DNA of 9,788 nucleotides from Planctomycetota bacterium (GCA_027622115.1 JAQBZS010000190.1:1-9788), one strand, 5' to 3'; shown: positions 1-7,414, numbered from the stretch's first letter. Program-made: numbers and translations. The notes: a model not told the origin generated them from the letters alone.

Positions 1-50
1 TCGTACGAGGCGTCATTCCTGCGCGAAAGTTACCGGATCCGCAGAACGGA

Positions 51-3000
51 TCAGCTCACAAGTGCCCCGCCGCGAAAAGCCGAATCAAACGCGAAGAAAT
101 CGTCAAGGCGACTGAGATCGTTGCCATCGAGCACACTGATTTGCGGACCGCTGCCCGAACCTTTTGCGGCAACCACATCCCGGTTCGAGTCGTTATTGGC
201 GTTCGTATTGCCAACGTTGACGCCGCCGGTGAAGCCGCGTCCAAACGGGAATTCGCTGAGTCTCCGGTTACCCGTTTGCCCATCAAACACATTGACCTGG
301 CCAGCAGCACCCGGCCCCACGCCCGTGATGATGTCGGCTCGACCGTCACCGTTGGTATCGACCGCCGAGACACTCACGCCGGCTCGAAAACCGGCGTCGT
401 ACGCGAAGAAGCTTTGTACGGTCGCCAAAGTTTCGCCGTCAAACACTTTGACGTGCGGACCACCGCTCGGACCGGCACCGGTGATGATGTCCGCCTTGCC
501 GTCGCCGGTCACGTCGCCCGCAGCGACATCCACTCCGCCTTGGAATCCGGCTTCGTACGCCAAGAAGTTGTACATCACGGACCCATCCGCGCCACTGAAG
601 ACACGGACGATCGGTACGGCCCCCGCTCCCGCACCGGCGATGATGTCGGAACGGCCGTCGCCGTTGACATCGCCCGTTGCAATGTGGACTCCGCCACGAA
701 ACGCAGCGTCGAATGCGAAGAAACTCATGACCGCATTCCCGGAGACTCCATCGTACACCTTGACGTGCGGACCTCCGCTTGGACCGGCGGCGGTAATGAT
801 GTCGTCCACGCCGTCTCCCGTGACATCTCCCATCGCCACATCGACTCCGCCGATAAAGCGAGGGTCGTATGCCAGGAATTGACGCACCACCGAACCATCG
901 GTCGCATTGAGCACTTGCACCCAGGGAGATGCTCCGAACGCCGCCCCAATTGCGATGCGACCGGTCGTTGGCGCCGGAGTGGCCGCGTCCCGCACGGTCA
1001 ACGAGAAGTCGTCACTTGCCGTGCCACTGACATTGTCGTTGACCGTGACTCGAACTTGGACGGTACCCACGTCACCGGGTGAGGCCGGGTTTCCGCTGAA
1101 CGTCCGCGTCGTCGCGTTGAACGTCAGCCACGTTGGCAACAGGCTTCCGGAAACGAGCGTCGCCGAATACGTCAATACGTCATTGATGTTTCGGTCGCGA
1201 AACGTTCCGGTCGGTAATGTGAAGCTGTAGGTTGAACCGGTCGTCGCCGTTTGATCCCGAATCGGGACGGCGACCTCGGGATGAACGTCGGCGGCGGGAG
1301 ACGCCGCAGTGGGAGCGCCGGCATAGAAGCCTCGGCCCAGCTGTGAAATGTTCAAGCCACGACTGGTCGGCACGAATCCATTACCCGAATCGAAGCCGAT
1401 CGGCGCGTTGTTGGAGGCAGCGACCGGGTTCACCATGATGTCCGCCAAGCCGTCGCCCGAAACGTCCGTTGCCGCGACGCGAACACCGGCTCGGTCATCA
1501 TTCCCATAGGCAAAGAAGCTGGCGAGTTGGCTGTGATCGGCACCGCTGTAAACCTTCACATGAGGACCGCCACCGGTGCCGGCACCGGTGATGATGTCCG
1601 CCCAGCCGTCGCCGTTGACGTCCCCCGCCGCCACAAAGCTTCCACCGAGGAACGCGGGATCGTAGGCCACGAAGTCTCGCAGGATCGTGTTGACGTTGGC
1701 ACCGCTGAAGACGCGCACGTTGGCTGCGGCTCCCGGACCTGTTGAGGCCACGATGTCGATATCTCCATCACCATTGACATCGCCCGCAGCGATTCGTACG
1801 CCGCCGCGAAATGCTGGATCGAACGCGAAGAAGTCTCGCATGACGGCTCCGGTGGTTCCATCAAACACGCGAACGTGTGGACCACCGCCTTCACCGGCAC
1901 CGGTGATGATGTCGATGTCTCCGTCCCCATCCACATCACCGGCCGCGATGTAGACACCACCACGGAAATCCGGGTCGTACGCCAAAAAGTCTCGCAAGAT
2001 GCTGCCATTCGAACCGTCGAAGACTTGCACGCGTGGTCCACCACCCCGCCCCGCAGCGGCGATGATGTCGACGACACCGTCACCGTTGATGTCGCCCGCC
2101 GCCGTATGCACGTTGCCTTGGAAACCGCTGTCGAACGGGTGCAGTCGCACCCGATCCGCACCCGTGGCAGGGTCGACAATTCGAACAACGGATTGTGATC
2201 CGGGCACGTCATTGCCAATGACAATCAATGGCAGCGGGCGATAGTTTGCAAAGTTGACGTTTTGGGCGGTCAGGCCGCTAAGCGCGGTGACTTCGTGATT
2301 CAACTGATTGATCTGACGCCCGTTGAGCGCTTGCACCGGGCGGTTGCCTGGATCGAAATCGTGGCTCGCGTCGTGATTGGCCACTGCTTTGTAAGCGGCC
2401 AGTTGCGCCGAAGAAATCTTCACCGGCGTGGCAAACACGAACCAGTTGACTCCCTGCGAACCCGGAGGCGTCGTCAGCGAACCCTCGTAAAACCAGCCGC
2501 TGTGATCCGTGGGCAGCAACGCGTTCAAGTCGATCGATTCCGGAATGACGATCTCGTCGTTTTTGTTTTGAATGCTGCTCATGGCATCGAAGATCGGCTT
2601 TAGCGCCACGTTGTCCGCGCCGCTGGTGTCTTCGTCGAGCAACACGCCGATGACACTGAGACCGCCGTCCTTGCTCTTATGCACCAAGTGCAATTCTTGC
2701 TCCTGAGCCACGCCGTTGACCGTGTGTTCCGAAGACGTGTGGAAGTGGAACTGGGCCAGCTCGAATTCCTTGTCGTTGATACCGATTTCGATGCGGTTGT
2801 CGTGCGACTCGTGGATCTCCGCTTCGATCGTGTGGCCGTTGTTGAACACCTTCTCCGGCTGGGTCGGCTGGTAATGCACGTCCAACACCGTGTCCAGGTT
2901 CACCGTCGGTGTGCCCGCCGGGATATCGATCGGGCTTTGGAAGAATCCGTTGACCGTGGGAGCGACCGTGTCCCAGTTCGCCGGTCCAGGAACCGAGTTG

Positions 3001-4565
3001 CCGTCCGAGTCACTGTAATCCCAGTCGCCACTGACCGGACCCGCTCCGTTGAGCGTCGTCTGGAAGTCGGGCACGCTCTGCAACCAGCCGCCCAGCTGCA
3101 CCTCGCGCACCACGTACGCGCCCGGCTTCAAACCGGTAAACTGGTACGCGCCGACTTCGACTCCTGCGTTGCCGTCGATATCCAGGTCTCGCGTGAGTTG
3201 TGTCGCCACCACGTTGCCGGACGTGTCGAGCAATTCCACGGACCAGCCATTCACGTACGGTTCGCTCGCGTCCTTGACGCCGTCCGCGTCCTGGTCGTGC
3301 CATTTCTGGCCTTGGATTGTCGTCAACTGATAGTTGCCGAAATTGACGTTGCCCGACGTTAGCCCATCGATGACCGTGACTTCGTGATTCAACTGATTGA
3401 ACTGACGCCCGTTGAGCGGCTGCACCGGGCGGTTACCCGGATCGAAGTCGTGACTGGCGTCGTGATTGGCCACCGCTTTGTATGCGGCCAGTTGCGCCGA
3501 AGAAATCTTTACCGGCGTGGCATACACGAACCAGTTGACTCCCTGCGAACCCGGAGGCGTCGTCAGTGAACCCTCGTAAAACCAACCACTGCGATCGGTG
3601 GGCAGCAACGCGTTCAAGTCGATCAAATCCGAAATGACGATCTCGTCGTCTTTGTTTTGGATGCTGCTCATGGCATCGAAGATCGGCTTGAGCGTCGCGT
3701 TGTCCGCGCCGCTGGGGTCTTCGTCCAGCAACACGCCGATGACACTAAGACCACCGTCCTTGCTCTTATGCACCAAGTGCAGTTCTTGCTCTTGAGCCAC
3801 ACCGTTGACCGTGTGTTCCGACGATGTGTGGAAGTGAAACTGCGCCAGTTCGAATTCCTTGTCGTTGATGCCGATTTCGATGCGGTTGTCGTGTGACTCG
3901 TGGATCTCCGCTTCGATCGTGTGTCCGTTGTTGAACACCTTCTCCGGCTGTGTCGGCTGGTAATGCACGTCCAACACCGTGTCCAAATCCACGGTCGGAG
4001 TTCCGGCCGGGATATCAAGCGGGCTCTGAAAGAAGCCGTTGACCGTGGGAGCGACTGTGTCCCAGTTCGCCGGGCCAGGAACCGAGTTGCCGTCCGAGTC
4101 GCTGTAGTCCCAATCGCCGCTGACTGGACCGGAACCGTTCAACGTCGTCTGAAAATCGGGCGCGCTCTGCCACCAGCCGCTCTGCTGCACCTCGCGAACC
4201 ACATACGCGCCGGCCGTCAGACCGGAAAACTGGTACGCGCCGATTTCGACTCCCGGGTTGCCGTCGATGTCCAAGTCTTGCGTGACTTGTGTCGCAACGA
4301 CAGTGCCGGTGTCATCGAGCAACTCAATCGTCCAGCCATTCATGTATGGCTCGCTCGCATCCTTCGAACCGTCCGCATCCTGGTCGAGCCACTTCTGGCC
4401 CTGAATCGTGCCGGTGAGCAGCGTGCGGTCTTCGAGGGCTTCCGAGCAAAGGCTCCTTCCAATTGTCATTGTTCCAACCGAAGTTTCAAAATGCCGAGAG
4501 CGTCTTCGGGAACGACGACCCAATGCACTGCTCTTCAAGTTTCTTAGCCATTTTGAAAGTAACAT
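51..4565 (-). CDS. Giant secreted protein with two alpha-carbonic anhydrase domains nested in SdrD_B-like domains, plus FG-GAP repeats
   Basis: Predicted surface or secreted protein of 1504 residues. The N-terminus has an arginine-rich stretch (17-24) and LEDRTLL (44-50), the LEPR-XLL-type leader of planctomycete exported proteins. SdrD_B/CnaB-like strands (53-143 and 416-506) each run into an alpha-carbonic anhydrase domain (about 148-394 and 511-757). Both CA copies keep the zinc histidines (244, 246, 263; 607, 609, 626), the Glu-106 equivalent (250; 613), the Thr-199 equivalent (335; 698) and the proton-shuttle histidine (215; 578), so CO2 hydration is predicted. FG-GAP-like repeats occupy 779-1049 and 1201-1504, separated by a He_PIG/cadherin-like domain (1099-1193). 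The start was chosen because AAAGGAA lies 8 nt upstream; the frame stays open 51 codons further, to 4718, without family support. There is no dockerin, sortase motif or C-terminal membrane helix. Domain calls are by eye; enzymatic activity is inferred from intact residues. Confidence 0.9.
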   Translation of the reverse strand: MLLSKWLRNLKSSALGRRSRRRSRHFETSVGTMTIGRSLCSEALEDRTLLTGTIQGQKWLDQDADGSKDASEPYMNGWTIELLDDTGTVVATQVTQDLDIDGNPGVEIGAYQFSGLTAGAYVVREVQQSGWWQSAPDFQTTLNGSGPVSGDWDYSDSDGNSVPGPANWDTVAPTVNGFFQSPLDIPAGTPTVDLDTVLDVHYQPTQPEKVFNNGHTIEAEIHESHDNRIEIGINDKEFELAQFHFHTSSEHTVNGVAQEQELHLVHKSKDGGLSVIGVLLDEDPSGADNATLKPIFDAMSSIQNKDDEIVISDLIDLNALLPTDRSGWFYEGSLTTPPGSQGVNWFVYATPVKISSAQLAAYKAVANHDASHDFDPGNRPVQPLNGRQFNQLNHEVTVIDGLTSGNVNFGNYQLTTIQGQKWHDQDADGVKDASEPYVNGWSVELLDTSGNVVATQLTRDLDIDGNAGVEVGAYQFTGLKPGAYVVREVQLGGWLQSVPDFQTTLNGAGPVSGDWDYSDSDGNSVPGPANWDTVAPTVNGFFQSPIDIPAGTPTVNLDTVLDVHYQPTQPEKVFNNGHTIEAEIHESHDNRIEIGINDKEFELAQFHFHTSSEHTVNGVAQEQELHLVHKSKDGGLSVIGVLLDEDTSGADNVALKPIFDAMSSIQNKNDEIVIPESIDLNALLPTDHSGWFYEGSLTTPPGSQGVNWFVFATPVKISSAQLAAYKAVANHDASHDFDPGNRPVQALNGRQINQLNHEVTALSGLTAQNVNFANYRPLPLIVIGNDVPGSQSVVRIVDPATGADRVRLHPFDSGFQGNVHTAAGDINGDGVVDIIAAAGRGGGPRVQVFDGSNGSILRDFLAYDPDFRGGVYIAAGDVDGDGDIDIITGAGEGGGPHVRVFDGTTGAVMRDFFAFDPAFRGGVRIAAGDVNGDGDIDIVASTGPGAAANVRVFSGANVNTILRDFVAYDPAFLGGSFVAAGDVNGDGWADIITGAGTGGGPHVKVYSGADHSQLASFFAYGNDDRAGVRVAATDVSGDGLADIMVNPVAASNNAPIGFDSGNGFVPTSRGLNISQLGRGFYAGAPTAASPAADVHPEVAVPIRDQTATTGSTYSFTLPTGTFRDRNINDVLTYSATLVSGSLLPTWLTFNATTRTFSGNPASPGDVGTVQVRVTVNDNVSGTASDDFSLTVRDAATPAPTTGRIAIGAAFGASPWVQVLNATDGSVVRQFLAYDPRFIGGVDVAMGDVTGDGVDDIITAAGPSGGPHVKVYDGVSGNAVMSFFAFDAAFRGGVHIATGDVNGDGRSDIIAGAGAGAVPIVRVFSGADGSVMYNFLAYEAGFQGGVDVAAGDVTGDGKADIITGAGPSGGPHVKVFDGETLATVQSFFAYDAGFRAGVSVSAVDTNGDGRADIITGVGPGAAGQVNVFDGQTGNRRLSEFPFGRGFTGGVNVGNTNANNDSNRDVVAAKGSGSGPQISVLDGNDLSRLDDFFAFDSAFRGGALVS
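54..965 (-). repeat. FG-GAP/VCBS-like repeat array 2 (five repeats, last one degenerate)
   Basis: Second block of about 52-residue units, with GDVTGDG, GDVNGDG, GDVTGDG and VDTNGDG at a constant 52-residue spacing. A fifth unit has lost the calcium loop (NTNANNDSNRD). The protein ends on FRGGALVS, the position where each unit would start its next calcium loop. This looks like the natural end of an array rather than a frameshift, because no continuation is visible in other frames of the remaining bases. Confidence 0.8.
1419..2231 (-). repeat. FG-GAP/VCBS-like repeat array 1 (five repeats, about 52 residues each)
   Basis: Five consecutive units carry the Ca-binding-loop signature G/T-D-x-x-GDG (GDINGDG, GDVDGDG, GDVNGDG twice, TDVSGDG) followed by D-I-I/M. 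They are spaced 52, 52, 53 and 52 residues apart, and most also carry GGGPHV.VF and AYDP.FRGGV. FG-GAP units normally form beta-propeller blades in extracellular proteins, each loop binding calcium. This block maps to residues 779-1049 of the 1504-residue protein. Confidence 0.85.
2232..3320 (-). repeat. Tandem intragenic module, copy 2 (SdrD_B-like + alpha-carbonic anhydrase), 1089 bp
   Basis: Second copy of the 363-residue module, directly abutting copy 1. The CA domain lies at about 2298-3035. It ends with NVNFANYRP, the counterpart of NVNFGNYQL in copy 1, and then passes into the FG-GAP-like repeats. All zinc-binding and active-site residues found in copy 1 are also present here. Confidence 0.9.
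3321..4409 (-). repeat. Tandem intragenic module, copy 1 (SdrD_B-like + alpha-carbonic anhydrase), 1089 bp
   Basis: This stretch encodes 363 residues, from TIQGQKW to NFGNYQLT. It is followed immediately by a second copy at exactly the same spacing with no indels. By hand count the two copies differ at about 42 of 363 residues (about 88% identity). The carbonic anhydrase part is about 95% identical and the preceding SdrD_B-like part about 79%. The CA domain itself lies at about 3387-4124. Confidence 0.9.
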
Positions 4566-4572
4566 GAGCGGA

Positions 4573-4579
4573 TTCCTTT
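4573..4579 (-). promoter_or_regulatory. Ribosome binding site deciding the start of the carbonic anhydrase-like gene
   Basis: On the minus strand AAAGGAA stands 8 nt before the ATG at 4565-4563. It favours this start over the in-frame ATG at 4718, and the extra 51 residues lack any export-signal character. The arginine-rich LEPR-XLL leader then begins close to residue 1, as is usual for the family. Confidence 0.6.
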
Positions 4580-4726
4580 GAGGTTTCGTCACGCGGTTGA
4601 TGGATCCACAATGAAGAAAGTCGTTCGATGAGTTTACTCGCGACGTGAGATCATTGGGCGAGACTACGGGCGAAAAATAGACCACGCCAGCAAGTTGAAT
4701 GAGATTCTCGTGAGCCACTGCTCGAT

Positions 4727-4753
4727 TTGTGACGTGACCGGGGTTGTGATAAA
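4727..4753 (+). promoter_or_regulatory. Possible promoter of the PhoD-like gene
   Basis: TTGTGA (4727-4732) and GATAAA (4748-4753) resemble -35 and -10 boxes with a 15-nt spacer, each matching the sigma-70 consensus at about four of six bases. They lie about 66 nt before the ATG at 4820. Planctomycete promoters are poorly defined and the spacer is short, so this is tentative. The 254-bp interval 4566-4819 must hold promoters for both divergent genes; no convincing box was seen for the minus-strand gene. Confidence 0.22.
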
Positions 4754-4806
4754 TCAGGTCGCGCGGACGAATCCGCCGATCAACGAATCACGCCAGAGTT
4801 TCAACC

Positions 4807-4812
4807 GGAAGA
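4807..4812 (+). promoter_or_regulatory. Ribosome binding site of the PhoD-like gene
   Basis: GGAAGA lies 7 nt before the ATG at 4820. It fixes this start, which also opens directly onto a normal signal peptide. Confidence 0.5.
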
Positions 4813-4819
4813 CTTCACC

Positions 4820-6682
4820 ATGCAGACGTTTTGTCGGACCGCTGTTCGTATCGCTTCAACCTCGATGGCGCTCGCAACGTTGCTGGTGCTCGATCCATCC
4901 GCCACGCTTGGTCGCGATCCGATTCGACTGACGCACGGCCCGATGCTCGGCAATCCGACCGCCCATTCGATGCTCGTTTGGGGTAGGACGTCCGATGCCG
5001 GCCAATTCACCGTGCGATATGGGACTGCCCCTAATCGGCTGGACAAGGAGAGCGGTCCAGCCACAACGACCAACGGTCATGACAACACCGGCGTCGCGCA
5101 GTTGAAGGATCTGCAATCCGATACCCGCTACCACTATCAAGTGTGGGTGAACGGTCGACCGCACGGCTTGCCGGGTTCGTTCATGACGCTGCCCAGCGCG
5201 CGCGATACGCGAAATAAGGAACACAACCCGGAAGGACTCTTCAACTTCCGCTTCCAGATCGGCTCGTGCGCGAATCAAGACCCGCTGCACGGCGGAGGTC
5301 ATCGCACGCCGACGTACGAGAACTTGAACCGCGATTGGGCGAAGAAAGTTCACTTTCACATCATGAACGGCGATTGGTTGTACGAGGAATTGCGCACTTA
5401 TCCACCCGAAGCGTGGCGACTCACCAACGGACTGGACGACTACCCGCTGTCCGTCAAAGTCATGCCGACCGTCGTCGGCGTGTGGGAGAACTACAAGCTG
5501 TATCTGAATCGCGGCACCGAGCTGTCCAAGTGGCATCGCAACGTTCCGAGTTACTTCACCTTCGACGATCACGAATTGGTCAACGACATTTGGGGCTCGG
5601 GTGAAGCCGGAAAGCGACATCGCCGCACAGTCTTTCGCGACATCGGCACGCACGCCTGGTTCGATTACCTTGGTTGGGCCAACCCGACGGAGCACAAACA
5701 TCCGCTGCATTACGGCACGGCCACGATGAAGGCCGGCAGCGATCTGCTGGTCGACAAGAATGCGGATTTCGTGAAGCTGCCGATCAAGGAAATGACCAAC
5801 TTACACGTGCATTGGGGCACGGCCGAAGCCGGTGTCAACGACCTGAAGTACGACAACAATGACGGAAACAAGAACTCGTACGTATACGACATCAAGAAGG
5901 TTGTCGACAAACACACGCTGCAACTGCATATGCCGGCCAAGGTGGACGACATGAATCTGAGTTACTCGATCGGCCGCCGCAGTTACGGCAGCTTCAAAGT
6001 GGCCAATTGCGAATTCTTCATGCTGGACACTCGCGGCGATCGCGACATGCACGACATCCGTCAGCGCGACAAACCCGGCATCTCGATGATCGGCAAGCCG
6101 CAGCGCGAGTGGTTGTTGCGATCCATGAAGCAGAGCGACGCGGACTTTTTCTTCGTGGTGTCAACGGTTCCGTTCATGATTCCACACAGCGGAGCGGGCG
6201 GGTTCGAATTCGCCGCCAACAAGGAAGAAGCGTGGACGGGATTCTTCCACGAACGGGAAATGCTGATCAATGAATGGGAGAAGATCGGCAAACGCGTGTT
6301 CGTGATGACGGGCGACTTGCACAACAGCTTCGCGATCAAAGTCACGGACAACGTGTGGGAGTTCTGCTGCGGTCCGCACAACAGCGTGAACCACGTCCCC
6401 AAGCTGGACGAGAGCGATCGACCGGCCACCGGCAAGTTCAAATTTGGGCCGCGCGAATGCGACATCCGCTGGAGCAGCTACATCCTGCCGGACCTCCCGC
6501 GACTCGAACGTCTGTACCCGCATTACTGCGTGGTCCAGATCAACAACGTCTTCAACATGCCCAAGAAACTGGACGGCGACCCACGCTGGGTGGCCTATCC
6601 GCATCCGCAGGTCATTTTTCAGTATTTCCACGGACGCTCCGGCGAACTTTCCTACGCGGAAGCGATTTCCGTGAAGCATTGA
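4820..6682 (+). CDS. PhoD-like metallophosphoesterase (alkaline phosphatase D family), exported
   Basis: Predicted exported phosphomonoesterase or phosphodiesterase of 620 residues. Residues 1-31 form a Sec-type signal peptide (R6, R10, hydrophobic 11-24, likely cleavage near SATLG); there is no twin arginine, unlike Bacillus PhoD. Residues 33-125 resemble the fibronectin-like PhoD N-terminal domain (TVRYGT, LQSDTRYHYQV). The catalytic domain shows the family landmarks in order: IGSC (147-150), GDWLYEE (184-190), FDDHELVND (248-256), MLDTRGDRD (401-409), TGDLHNS (497-503) and CGPHNS (517-522). These supply the expected Asp, Cys, Asn and His metal ligands. Residues about 300-388 form an insertion between DDHE and LDTR, absent from the short classical members. 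The gene is divergent from the carbonic anhydrase-like gene; both products are exported. Substrate is unknown; phosphate scavenging is the family-based guess. Confidence 0.88.
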   Translation: MQTFCRTAVRIASTSMALATLLVLDPSATLGRDPIRLTHGPMLGNPTAHSMLVWGRTSDAGQFTVRYGTAPNRLDKESGPATTTNGHDNTGVAQLKDLQSDTRYHYQVWVNGRPHGLPGSFMTLPSARDTRNKEHNPEGLFNFRFQIGSCANQDPLHGGGHRTPTYENLNRDWAKKVHFHIMNGDWLYEELRTYPPEAWRLTNGLDDYPLSVKVMPTVVGVWENYKLYLNRGTELSKWHRNVPSYFTFDDHELVNDIWGSGEAGKRHRRTVFRDIGTHAWFDYLGWANPTEHKHPLHYGTATMKAGSDLLVDKNADFVKLPIKEMTNLHVHWGTAEAGVNDLKYDNNDGNKNSYVYDIKKVVDKHTLQLHMPAKVDDMNLSYSIGRRSYGSFKVANCEFFMLDTRGDRDMHDIRQRDKPGISMIGKPQREWLLRSMKQSDADFFFVVSTVPFMIPHSGAGGFEFAANKEEAWTGFFHEREMLINEWEKIGKRVFVMTGDLHNSFAIKVTDNVWEFCCGPHNSVNHVPKLDESDRPATGKFKFGPRECDIRWSSYILPDLPRLERLYPHYCVVQINNVFNMPKKLDGDPRWVAYPHPQVIFQYFHGRSGELSYAEAISVKH

Positions 6683-6801
6683 GCCCATTGCGGTGCTGAC
6701 ATCTTACTCGCCTTAACGAAGATCACAAACGCTTCAAACGCAATCAACTCGCAAAGTCGACCTCCGGCAAATTTCCGATTCACGAGACGGCTGAATGGAG
6801 C

Positions 6802-6831
6802 TTGCGACGATTGTGATGACATGCGTAAAAC
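6802..6831 (+). promoter_or_regulatory. Possible promoter of the sigma factor-kinase unit
   Basis: TTGCGA (6802-6807) and TAAAAC (6826-6831) are separated by 18 nt, each matching four of six consensus positions. The start would fall about 10 nt before the ATG at 6849, giving a near-leaderless transcript and ruling out the ATG at 6795. The rest of 6683-6848 shows no terminator for the upstream gene and no other recognisable element. Confidence 0.2.
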
Positions 6832-6848
6832 ACTGGGCATGGGGGGGG

Positions 6849-7412
6849 ATGGTGACCGAACATGATGAATTCACGGGATTGCTCAAACGCGTCGGCCAAG
6901 GAGTCGAAGAGGCGGAACGTGAGCTGTTGCAACGCTGTGGACCGCTGATCTTGCGAATTGTGCGGCGACGTCTGAATCGCGAGTTACGGTCGCAATTTGA
7001 TTCCGACGACTTCGTGCAATCTGTGTGGCAGGCATTTTTCGAACATCGCTCGGCTGTCATGCGGTTCGACGGCCAAGAATCACTGGTGGCATTCCTGGCT
7101 CGGATTGCGTCGAACAAGATCATTGACGCGTGCCGACGACGACTGCGAAAGTCTGCGGAATACGCGAATCGCGAGTGCTCCCTTGAGAATCCCAACCTCG
7201 ATTCCCATGTGTTGGCCACTTCCGATCCGACACCAAGCGAAGTCGTGATGGCTGCCGAACGGCTCGACAATCTGGTCGAAAACGCCGGCGAGCGGCAAAT
7301 GCTGAGACTCAGAGCAACCGGCAAGCGGTTTGGCGAGATTGCTGCTGAGTTGGGTGTGAGCGAACGCACGGTTCGTCGCGTGTTTGACAAACTCAAGAAA
7401 CGGAATTCCTGA
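6849..7412 (+). CDS. ECF-subfamily RNA polymerase sigma-70 factor
   Basis: Predicted 187-residue sigma factor that would direct RNA polymerase to a specific promoter set. Sigma region 2 spans about 23-101, including FDSDDFVQSVWQAFF (50-64) and the helix around residues 78-98 ending in CRRRLR. After a linker, sigma region 4 spans about 149-185 and contains the helix-turn-helix FGEIAAELGVSERTVRRVF. The start is uncertain: the frame is open from ATG 6795 (205 residues), but the family alignment begins near EFTGLLKRV, so ATG 6849 was chosen. Its only Shine-Dalgarno-like element is an unusual run of eight G immediately upstream. The stop is two bases before the kinase start, so the genes are probably co-transcribed and translationally coupled. 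No anti-sigma gene is visible; in planctomycetes such factors often sit beside Ser/Thr kinases. Function confidence is high, target genes unknown. Confidence 0.9.
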   Translation: MVTEHDEFTGLLKRVGQGVEEAERELLQRCGPLILRIVRRRLNRELRSQFDSDDFVQSVWQAFFEHRSAVMRFDGQESLVAFLARIASNKIIDACRRRLRKSAEYANRECSLENPNLDSHVLATSDPTPSEVVMAAERLDNLVENAGERQMLRLRATGKRFGEIAAELGVSERTVRRVFDKLKKRNS

Positions 7413-7414
7413 CC

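Noticed and set aside
36..52. Inverted repeat GATCCG-CAGAA-CGGATC as terminator of the carbonic anhydrase-like gene
   Set aside because: Only six base pairs, it overlaps the stop codon, and no T-run follows on the minus strand. It is probably chance or at most weak.
51..80. Frameshift truncating the last FG-GAP repeat
   Set aside because: The remaining bases 1-50 do not encode a continuation of the calcium-loop motif in any minus-strand frame, so the end after FRGGALVS looks natural.
121..1082. Long open frames on the plus strand opposite the FG-GAP array (121-882 and 141-1082)
   Set aside because: They lie antisense to periodic, GC-rich coding repeats. The translated products are repetitive Pro/Ser/Thr- or Arg/His-rich text with no domain, and the minus-strand frame is clearly the real gene.
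2679..4547. Plus-strand open frames opposite the carbonic anhydrase modules (2679-3362 and 3900-4547)
   Set aside because: They resemble each other only because the DNA beneath them is duplicated. They show no protein family and no ribosome binding site.
4566..4718. N-terminal extension of the carbonic anhydrase-like protein to the ATG at 4718
   Set aside because: AAAGGAA at 4573-4579 fits the ATG at 4565, and the extra 51 residues carry no export signal or family similarity.
4856..5710. 284-codon minus-strand frame opposite the PhoD-like gene
   Set aside because: The plus-strand frame carries a signal peptide and all PhoD motifs; the antisense product has no recognisable feature.
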